NCBI GenBank assembly: GCA_022791635.1
Contig: JAAVZL010000004.1
Coordinates: forward strand, 24,864 to 88,863
DNA: 64,000 nucleotides
Source of the DNA: Lachnospiraceae bacterium
GTDB lineage: Bacteria; Bacillota; Clostridia; Lachnospirales; Lachnospiraceae
Direction of reading: 5' to 3'
In this document: positions 57,290 through 64,000 of the stretch, piece by piece
Layout of the letters: each line of letters opens with the position of its first letter
Numbering within the stretch: the first letter of the stretch is position 1
Program-made: the position numbers and the translations under genes
Notes under the pieces: model-generated
Told to the model about the DNA's origin: nothing
What the model saw: the letters and a program-made list of their open reading frames with translations, nothing else
Databases searched by the model: none

Positions 57290-58573
57290 ATGAAACCTTA
57301 CCGGGAAATGAGCAGAGAGGAGCTTTTGACGTTAAAGGCAGAGCTTACCAAAAAGTATCAGGAGGCACAGGCAAAGAATCTGCATTTGGATATGTCCAGA
57401 GGAAAGCCCAGTGCAGAGCAGCTGGATCTTTCTATGGAAATGATGGATGTTCTGAACAGTCAGGCGGATCTGAAGGATTCGGAAGGGGTGGACTGCCGGA
57501 ACTATGGAGTGCTGGACGGCGTGAAGGAAGCCAAGGAGCTTCTGGCACAGATGTCCGAGGTGTCTCCGGACAAAATGATTATTTACGGCAATTCCAGCCT
57601 GAATGTGATGTATGATACGGTGGCCCGGGCCATGACTCACGGGATTATGGGGCATACGCCCTGGTGTAAGCTGGATCGGGTGAAGTTTTTGTGTCCGGTT
57701 CCGGGGTATGATCGTCATTTTTCTATTACGGAGTACTTTGGGATTGAGATGATCAACGTGCCCATGACGCCGGAGGGGCCGGATATGGATCTGGTGGAGG
57801 AGCTGGTGAGCAGCGATTCGGCTATTAAAGGGATCTGGTGTGTGCCCAAGTATTCCAATCCGCAGGGAATTACCTATTCTGACGAGACGGTGCGGCGCTT
57901 TGCGGCTCTTAAGCCTGCGGCGGAGGATTTTCGTATTTTCTGGGACAATGCTTACTGTGTTCATCATTTGTATGAGGAACAGCAGGATTTTTTGCTGGAG
58001 ATTCTGGATGAGTGTGAGAAGGCGGGCAATCCGGATATGGTTTATAAATTCTGCTCTACTTCTAAGATTAGCTTTCCGGGCTCGGGTGTGGCCTGCATTG
58101 CCACATCGCCCAACAATTTGAAGGATATCAAGAAGCAGCTTATGATTCAGACTATCGGACATGATAAGGTAAATCAGCTTCGTCATGTGCGGTTTTTCCG
58201 GGATATTGACGGAATTCATGAGCATATGCGTAAGCATGCAAATATTATGCGTCCTAAGTTTGAGGCGGTTCTTGATACTTTGGAGCGGGAGTTAGGGGGC
58301 CTTGGAATCGGGAGCTGGATTCGGCCGAGAGGCGGCTATTTTATCTCCTTTGACGCTATGGAGGGCTGTGCAAAGGCTATTGTGGCTAAGTGTAAGGAGG
58401 CCGGCGTGGTGATGACTGGGGCGGGAGCTACCTATCCTTACGGGAAGGATCCGAAGGACAGTAATATTCGGATTGCGCCTTCATTTCCTACGAAGGAGGA
58501 GTTGGCGGTGGCGACGGATCTGTTTGTGCTTTGTGTGAAGCTTGTTAGTGTGGAGAAGCTTTTGGGGGAATAA
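57290..58573 (+). CDS. PLP-dependent aminotransferase (MocR-type aspartate aminotransferase family)
   Basis: LHLDMSRGKPSAEQLDLS, GVCNG-like YGNSSLNVMYD, KFCSTSKISFPGSGVACIA. Confidence 0.88.
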   Translation: MKPYREMSREELLTLKAELTKKYQEAQAKNLHLDMSRGKPSAEQLDLSMEMMDVLNSQADLKDSEGVDCRNYGVLDGVKEAKELLAQMSEVSPDKMIIYGNSSLNVMYDTVARAMTHGIMGHTPWCKLDRVKFLCPVPGYDRHFSITEYFGIEMINVPMTPEGPDMDLVEELVSSDSAIKGIWCVPKYSNPQGITYSDETVRRFAALKPAAEDFRIFWDNAYCVHHLYEEQQDFLLEILDECEKAGNPDMVYKFCSTSKISFPGSGVACIATSPNNLKDIKKQLMIQTIGHDKVNQLRHVRFFRDIDGIHEHMRKHANIMRPKFEAVLDTLERELGGLGIGSWIRPRGGYFISFDAMEGCAKAIVAKCKEAGVVMTGAGATYPYGKDPKDSNIRIAPSFPTKEELAVATDLFVLCVKLVSVEKLLGE

Positions 58574-58617
58574 GCTTTTTGATAAGTTAGCTGTTGAAAT
58601 AGTGTGTACTCAGTGGG

Positions 58618-58801
58618 CGGGGCTGTCGCAAAATAGAACAGCAGCCTTTTCCATATCCGGTGTTCGGACGGTTCGCGTACATTCTGTCTGCTCTGTACGG
58701 ACATTGCTTAGGCAATATCCGTACAGAGCAGACAGCCTGTATGCGAACAGCCGGACACTGGATATCGGAAAAGGCTGCTGTTCTATTTTGCGACAGCCCC
58801 G
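58618..58801. repeat. Giant inverted-repeat family, copy 4 (nearly full-length hairpin)
   Basis: CGGGGCTGTCGCAAAATAGAACAGCAGCCTTTTCCATATCCGGTGTTCGGACGG.../...CGAACAGCCGGACACTGGATATCGGAAAAGGCTGCTGTTCTATTTTGCGACAGCCCCG. Confidence 0.95.
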
Positions 58802-58824
58802 ATTCAGGATACGGAAAGCGGAAG

Positions 58825-59643
58825 CTATCCGAGAAGTAAAAAGTAGGCAAGGACCAGAATACCAAGAACGATTCGGTAATATCCAAAGGCTTTGAAATCG
58901 TTTTTGCGGATGTATCCCATTAGAAAACGGATAGCGAGAATGGATACTATGAAGGCAGTCACCATGCCTACTGCCAGAATGCCGATTTCTGTACCTGTAA
59001 AGTCGAAGCCGAATTTTACAAGCTTTAAAAGGCTGGCTCCGAACATGACCGGTATGCCAAGGAAGAAGCTGAATTCTGCGGCGACCGGGCGGGCAAGGCC
59101 AAGAAGCATGGCGCCTAGAATGGTGGCTCCGGAGCGGGAGGTTCCCGGAATCAGGGCCAGTACCTGAAAGGCTCCGATGAAGAAGGCCATGGAGTAGCTT
59201 AGCTGATGAAAATTGCGAACGGTGGGCTTTCGGCCCCGATTCCGGTTCTCAATGACGATAAAGAGGATGCCGTAGACGATCAGTGTGACAGCTACGGTCT
59301 GGTAGTTATAAAACATGGCGTCGATCTTGTCGTCAAAGGGGATTCCGATGATGGCGGCGGGGAGAACGGCGGCCAGCACTTTAAACCAGAGGGACCAGGT
59401 TTCTTTTTTGATCCATCCGTTTTTGGGGGTGGTAAAGGGCCACAGCTTTCCAAAGTAGAGCACTACCACGGCCAGGATGGCGCCCAGTTGGATTACCACC
59501 CGGAACATTTCCATAAATTCGGCGCTTACGTTCAGTTGTATCAGTTCTTCAATCAAAATCATATGTCCGGTGCTGCTGATGGGAAGCCATTCGGTTATTC
59601 CCTCCACAATTCCCAGCAACAGCGCTTTCAGCCATTCTGTCAT
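58825..59643 (-). CDS. uppP: Undecaprenyl-diphosphate phosphatase
   Basis: [50 protein letters not shown]. Confidence 0.95.
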   Translation of the reverse strand: MTEWLKALLLGIVEGITEWLPISSTGHMILIEELIQLNVSAEFMEMFRVVIQLGAILAVVVLYFGKLWPFTTPKNGWIKKETWSLWFKVLAAVLPAAIIGIPFDDKIDAMFYNYQTVAVTLIVYGILFIVIENRNRGRKPTVRNFHQLSYSMAFFIGAFQVLALIPGTSRSGATILGAMLLGLARPVAAEFSFFLGIPVMFGASLLKLVKFGFDFTGTEIGILAVGMVTAFIVSILAIRFLMGYIRKNDFKAFGYYRIVLGILVLAYFLLLG

Positions 59644-59746
59644 ACTTATAAACCTCATTTCTTTTTTCATTGTCCGTATTAGTATAGCACAAACCGCGGC
59701 AAAGTCAACGAATACCCCTCCGATGTCATGAAGTGAAGCCTGCAAA

Positions 59747-59874
59747 GTTACTGTTCCGTGAGGTGTTTCCGCACGTTTTGTGCGGAAATCCCGAGTTCTT
59801 CAGCGCGAAATCGCATCTTTTTGCGATTTCTGTGCCTCGCGAAGCGTGTTGCTGGTCACGGAGTGAACAGTAAC
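59747..59874. mobile_element. MITE-like element with internal hairpins
   Basis: TIR GTTACTGTTC (59747-59756)/GAACAGTAAC (59865-59874), flanking direct repeats CCTGCAAA at 59739-59746 and 59875-59882; internal hairpins TTTCCGCAC/GTGCGGAAA and GAAATCGCA/TGCGATTTC. Confidence 0.65.
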
Positions 59875-59940
59875 CCTGCAAAGACTATCGGCGCTTAACT
59901 TTATGGTACTTGGATTTTGGCTATATGTAAAATAAAACGA

Positions 59941-59973
59941 AAATTTATGCATGAAATCTTCAAATTTATTCAT
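59941..59973. promoter_or_regulatory. Candidate ARG-box-like operator pair
   Basis: AAATTTATGCAT (59941-59952) and AAATTTATTCAT (59962-59973), 21-bp period, upstream of TTGTTT-16-TAAAAT promoter (59982-60009). Confidence 0.4.
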
Positions 59974-60106
59974 TTTTTCTCTTGTTTTTTTCGGAATTAA
60001 TGCTAAAATGTTGGATAGGCTGTAATAAATATGGAATATTTGCGGCCTAAGCTTTGGAAGCGGATGCTTTCATAATAACTTATTATTAAGTTTGGGAGGA
60101 AAGAAC

Positions 60107-60970
60107 ATGAAAAAATTAATCGCAGTATTATTGGCAGGCGCGATGTGTGTATCTATAGCAGCCTGTGGATCAAAGGCAGAGGAGCCGGCGGCAGCACCGG
60201 CAGAGGCGGAGACACCGGCTGAGGAAGAGGCGGCACCGGAGGAGGAGGCAAAAGCGCCTGCAGAGGCAGGAGACAGTACGGCAGCCGGTGAGGTTACGAC
60301 TGTTGCAGAGGGCGTTCTGACGATGGGAACCAATGCGGCGTTCCCGCCCTATGAGTTCTACGACGGGGAGGAGATCGTGGGAATTGACGCGGAGATCGCA
60401 GGGCTTCTGGCAGAGAAGCTGGGACTGACTCTGGAGATTATGGATATGGATTTCTCGACGATTGTAACTTCCGTGCAGAGCGGAGGAGTTGATATCGGAC
60501 TTGCAGGCATGACGGTTACGGAGGAGCGTCTTGAGAATGTAAACTTTACTGATTCCTATGCAACAGGCGTTCAGGTTATTATCGTGAAGGAGGATTCCGA
60601 TATTGCATCCGCAGACGATCTGGAAGGCAAGCTGATTGGAGTCCAGGAGGGAACCACAGGACATCAGTACTGTGCAGAGGATTACGGCGAGGAGAATGTA
60701 CTGGCTTTACCCAACGGTGCGACGGCAGTACAGAATCTGATGCAGGGAGCTGTAGACTGTGTCGTGATTGACGAGCAGCCGGCTCTGAGCTTTGTAGAGG
60801 CCAACGAGGGCCTGAAGATTCTGGATACTGAGTATGTGATCGAGGATTATGCCGCTGCTGTGTCCAAGGAGAACCCTGCGCTTCTGGATGCGCTTAATGC
60901 AGCCCTGAAGGAGCTGAAAGAGGACGGTTCCATTCAGGCAATTCTGGATAAATACATCAAAGCCGAATAA
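60107..60970 (+). CDS. Amino acid ABC transporter substrate-binding lipoprotein
   Basis: Lipobox VSIAACGS; LTMGTNAAFPPYEFYDGEEIVGIDAEIAGLLAEKLG. Confidence 0.95.
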   Translation: MKKLIAVLLAGAMCVSIAACGSKAEEPAAAPAEAETPAEEEAAPEEEAKAPAEAGDSTAAGEVTTVAEGVLTMGTNAAFPPYEFYDGEEIVGIDAEIAGLLAEKLGLTLEIMDMDFSTIVTSVQSGGVDIGLAGMTVTEERLENVNFTDSYATGVQVIIVKEDSDIASADDLEGKLIGVQEGTTGHQYCAEDYGEENVLALPNGATAVQNLMQGAVDCVVIDEQPALSFVEANEGLKILDTEYVIEDYAAAVSKENPALLDALNAALKELKEDGSIQAILDKYIKAE

Positions 60971-60980
60971 AAGGAGCATC

Positions 60981-61012
60981 AGGGGCTGTCTATTCTGCGA
61001 CAGCCCCTTTTT
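60981..61012 (+). terminator. Intra-operon terminator between SBP and permease
   Basis: AGGGGCTGTCTATTCTGCGACAGCCCCTTTTT. Confidence 0.8.
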
Positions 61013-61052
61013 CCGTTGTTCTGCCAAAAGGAGGAAGGGGGCCAAAGAACAC

Positions 61053-61799
61053 ATGAGTGCATGGTGGGAAGGCGTACAGAAGGGTTTTTATCAAACGTTT
61101 ATACTAAAAAATAATTATATTTATTTTGTGAAGGGGATTCGGATCACCCTTCTGGTGACAGTGCTTGCGCTGGTTTTGGGCGTGGTGCTGGGCGTGCTGG
61201 TGGCGGTTGTCCGTTCCGCCCACGATCAGCAGCCGGTGAACAAAAGAGGTCTGGTACTGCGGACGTTAAACGGGATATGTAAGCTGTATTTAACCGTGGT
61301 TCGGGGAACGCCCATGATGGTGCAGCTTTTGATCATGTGGTTCGTTATTTGGCCGGTTCTGTTTCCGGGCTCTACCCGGGCCGAGGATGGGAACCTGATT
61401 CGATGCGCAGTGCTGGCTTTCGGAATCAATTCCGGCGCGTATGTGGCGGAAATCGTACGCTCCGGTATTATGTCCATTGATAAAGGCCAGATGGAGGCCG
61501 GACGTTCGCTGGGGCTGAATTATGTAAGCACGATGCGCTATATTATCATTCCGCAGGCCTTTAAAAATGTACTTCCTGCTCTGGGAAATGAGCTCATTAC
61601 CCTGCTTAAGGAAACCTCGATTGTGACGGCCATCGGGCTTAAGGACCTGACCAAGGCAGCTATGATTATACAGGCCAATACCTATCAGGCATTGGTGCCT
61701 TTTATTGCCATTGCTTTGATGTATTTGGCCATGGTGATGTTCCTGAGCTGGCTTTTGGGTATTATGGAGAGGAGGCTGAGACAGAGTGATATACGTTAA
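61053..61799 (+). CDS. Amino acid ABC transporter permease
   Basis: [51 protein letters not shown]. Confidence 0.95.
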   Translation: MSAWWEGVQKGFYQTFILKNNYIYFVKGIRITLLVTVLALVLGVVLGVLVAVVRSAHDQQPVNKRGLVLRTLNGICKLYLTVVRGTPMMVQLLIMWFVIWPVLFPGSTRAEDGNLIRCAVLAFGINSGAYVAEIVRSGIMSIDKGQMEAGRSLGLNYVSTMRYIIIPQAFKNVLPALGNELITLLKETSIVTAIGLKDLTKAAMIIQANTYQALVPFIAIALMYLAMVMFLSWLLGIMERRLRQSDIR

Positions 61800-62508
61800 G
61801 GATTTATCAAAAAGCTTTGGGGGCAATCAGGTGATTTCCCATATTGATGCCCATATTGAGCCGGGAGAGAAGGTTGTGATTGTGGGTCCCTCCGGCTCCG
61901 GAAAGTCCACCTTTCTCCGCTGTCTGAATCTCTTAGAACAGCCTGACGGGGGAACCATTACCTTTGACGGAGAGGAGATTACCTCGCCTCATGTGGATAT
62001 CAATAAGGTGCGCCGCCATATGGGGATGGTGTTTCAGCACTTCAACCTTTTTGCCAATCTGACCGTAAAGAAGAATATTATGCTGGCTCCTGTTCAGCTG
62101 AAGCTTATGTCAAAGGCGGAGGCGGAGGAAGAGGCTATGCGGCTTTTGAAGCTGGTGAATCTGGAGGATAAGGCGGATGTGTATCCCGTTCAGCTCTCCG
62201 GCGGTCAGAAGCAGCGGATTGCCATCGTGCGCTCCCTTGCCATGAAGCCTAAGGTAATGCTTTTTGACGAGCCGACCTCCGCGTTGGATCCGGAGATGGT
62301 AGGCGAGGTGCTGGAGCTTATGAAGCAGCTTGCCAAGGACGGCATGACCATGGTGGTTGTGACTCACGAGATGGGCTTTGCCAGAGAGGTGGGCACCCGG
62401 GTGATCTTTATGGATGAAGGGGTGATGAAGGAGGAAAATACCCCTCGGGAGTTCTTTGAGAATCCCAGAGATCCCAGATTGCAGGACTTTTTATCCAAGA
62501 TTTTATAA
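61786..62508 (+). CDS. Amino acid ABC transporter ATP-binding protein
   Basis: [65 protein letters not shown]. Confidence 0.97.
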   Translation: MIYVKDLSKSFGGNQVISHIDAHIEPGEKVVIVGPSGSGKSTFLRCLNLLEQPDGGTITFDGEEITSPHVDINKVRRHMGMVFQHFNLFANLTVKKNIMLAPVQLKLMSKAEAEEEAMRLLKLVNLEDKADVYPVQLSGGQKQRIAIVRSLAMKPKVMLFDEPTSALDPEMVGEVLELMKQLAKDGMTMVVVTHEMGFAREVGTRVIFMDEGVMKEENTPREFFENPRDPRLQDFLSKIL

Positions 62509-62522
62509 TTTTAAATTATTCT

Positions 62523-62554
62523 GAGCGTCTGTGTGGACAGGCGCTCTTTTTTTT
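62523..62554 (+). terminator. Terminator downstream of amino acid ABC operon
   Basis: GAGCGTCTGT-GTGG-ACAGGCGCTC followed by T8. Confidence 0.85.
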
Positions 62555-62668
62555 ATTATACTCATCTTATAGTTGCTTCGCTGTTGCTCTATGCAGGAGG
62601 CTTGGCACATGGGGGCCGTAAGGGCTTTGCGGGCAGAAAATTTCAGAAGAGCGGGAGGTTTTTTGGAA

Positions 62669-63832
62669 ATGAAGGATCAAGTGTTAGAGAAGTTTACGGA
62701 GCTGTTTGGCGGGGAGGGGGATATCCGTACCTATTTTGCGCCGGGACGGGTGAATCTCATTGGTGAGCATACGGATTACAATGGGGGCCATGTATTTCCC
62801 TGTGCCCTCACCATGGGAACGTATGCGGCGGCCCGGAAGCGTGAGGACCGTGTGCTTCGCTTTTATTCTATGAATTTTGAGAAGGTGGGTGTTATTGAGA
62901 CCAGCCTTGATGATCTGGTGTGCACGGACCAGGCGGGATGGACCAATTATCCCAAGGGCGTGATCTGGGCGTTTGGAGAGAAGGGCCATCCGGTTCCCGG
63001 AGGCATGGATCTTGTGATTGCCGGGGATATTCCCAATGGCTCGGGGCTTTCCTCCTCTGCTTCCCTGGAGGTGCTGACCGGGGTGGTGCTGCGGGATCTC
63101 TTTGGCCTCGAGGTGAGCCAGGTGGAGCTTGCCCTGATTGGACAGTATTCGGAAAATAATTTCAATGGAATGAACTGTGGCATTATGGATCAGTTTGCCA
63201 GCGCCATGGGGAAGAAGGATTGTGCCATTTTCCTGAACACGGCGGATCTGACCTATGAATATGCCTCCGTAAAGCTTGAGCATGCCCGGATTGTCATTGC
63301 CAACAGCAATGTGAAGCATAGTCTGGTGGGCTCTGAGTACAATGTGCGCCGCCGGCAGTGTGAGTCTGCCTTAAAGCAGCTCCAGAGCGTGGCATCCATT
63401 GAGGCTCTGGGAGATTTGGATATCGAGAGCTTTGAGGCGCACAAGGGGGCCATTGCCGATCCGGTGGAGCAAAGAAGGGCAAAGCATGCGGTGTATGAGA
63501 ACCAGAGAACTCTGGAGGCGGTGAAGGCTCTGAAAGAAAATGATATTGCGGCCTTTGGAAAGCTGATGAATGCGTCCCACGTGTCCTTGCGGGATGATTA
63601 TGAGGTTTCCTGTCCGGAGATGGACATTCTAGTGGAGGAGGCCTGGAAGCTTCCAGGCGTTCTCGGCTCCCGCATGACGGGGGGCGGCTTCGGCGGCTGT
63701 ACGGTGAGCATTGTGGAGAAGGATCAGGTGGAAGGCTTTATTGAGGCGGTAGGCTCGGCCTATGAAAAGCGCACGGGCATCAAGGCAGAGTTCTATGTGG
63801 TGGACATCGGTCAGGGAGCGGGAACACTGTAA
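62669..63832 (+). CDS. galK: Galactokinase
   Basis: FAPGRVNLIGEHTDYNGGHVFPCAL; PNGSGLSSSASLEV; GSRMTGGGFGGCTVSIV; start at 62669 after RBS gggagg. Confidence 0.95.
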   Translation: MKDQVLEKFTELFGGEGDIRTYFAPGRVNLIGEHTDYNGGHVFPCALTMGTYAAARKREDRVLRFYSMNFEKVGVIETSLDDLVCTDQAGWTNYPKGVIWAFGEKGHPVPGGMDLVIAGDIPNGSGLSSSASLEVLTGVVLRDLFGLEVSQVELALIGQYSENNFNGMNCGIMDQFASAMGKKDCAIFLNTADLTYEYASVKLEHARIVIANSNVKHSLVGSEYNVRRRQCESALKQLQSVASIEALGDLDIESFEAHKGAIADPVEQRRAKHAVYENQRTLEAVKALKENDIAAFGKLMNASHVSLRDDYEVSCPEMDILVEEAWKLPGVLGSRMTGGGFGGCTVSIVEKDQVEGFIEAVGSAYEKRTGIKAEFYVVDIGQGAGTL

Positions 63833-64000
63833 AAAGCGGTAATGAAGGCTCCTGGCATTACGGTTTTGACTTTCTTTCGGCTTTCGTAAGAATTTCTTAA
63901 TTTACTTTATTCTTTTTTTAGAAGCTGGACATAGATTGGTCACAATTCTTTGTTATATTAAGAATGTAGCAAGAACACATATCAGTATTTCATTCATAAC

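Noticed and set aside
17499-58801. Possibility that the repeated palindromes form a CRISPR or integron attC array
   Set aside because: Copies are single, tens of kb apart, without regular spacers, cas genes or an integron integrase.
58438-58895. ORFs 58438-58704, 58542-58895, 58587-58886 and 48395-48661, 48404-48820 with similar peptides (VRxxSVCSVRxL, PNTGYGKGCC)
   Set aside because: Peptide similarity arises only because they read through copies of the giant inverted repeat; palindromic DNA, not coding.
63838-63866. GTAATG...CATTAC hairpin after galK as terminator
   Set aside because: Short stem, followed only by TTTT; too weak to call confidently.

Overview
The window is a chromosomal stretch that looks like a Lachnospiraceae/Clostridia-type Firmicute (inferred from gene content). 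It is mostly ordinary housekeeping and metabolic genes. Left to right: edge-truncated superoxide dismutase, tRNA-Pro(GGG), beta-glucoside-type PTS operon with a LicT/BglG antiterminator, glnA plus an ANTAR regulator, dapF-dapL, an FtsA-like protein, a BlaI/M56 pair, MFS exporter, PadR/DUF1700 operon, a two-component system, a MacAB-like exporter, a hybrid kinase with an orphan solute-binding protein, infC-rpmI-rplT, two COG0523 GTPases, a sulfite reductase/CoA-disulfide reductase cluster, trkA-trkH, MATE, Mrp, uraA, a putative DNA-repair radical SAM pair, hom, an HD hydrolase, an aminotransferase, uppP, an amino-acid ABC transporter and galK. No rRNA, CRISPR array, prophage or intact transposase was seen. 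The most interesting signal is in the non-coding DNA. (1) A dispersed 5'-UTR element has three mutually complementary arms. Arm sequence differs between copies but stays complementary within each copy, and the element ends in a shared GGAACTGGAATAGGAG ribosome-binding tail (upstream of dapF, dapL and trkA, with degenerate forms upstream of an ABC operon and padR). (2) Four giant intergenic inverted repeats (69 to 233 bp) share a core but have copy-specific, internally complementary outer arms. (3) A 128-bp MITE-like element has 10-bp terminal inverted repeats and flanking direct repeats. Several switch-like leaders are also visible (RAT/terminator at the PTS operon, hexaloop/terminator at glnA, antiterminator/terminator at infC), along with tandem LexA/DinR-like boxes upstream of the DNA-repair pair. 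All statements come from reading the sequence; no search or folding program was run.
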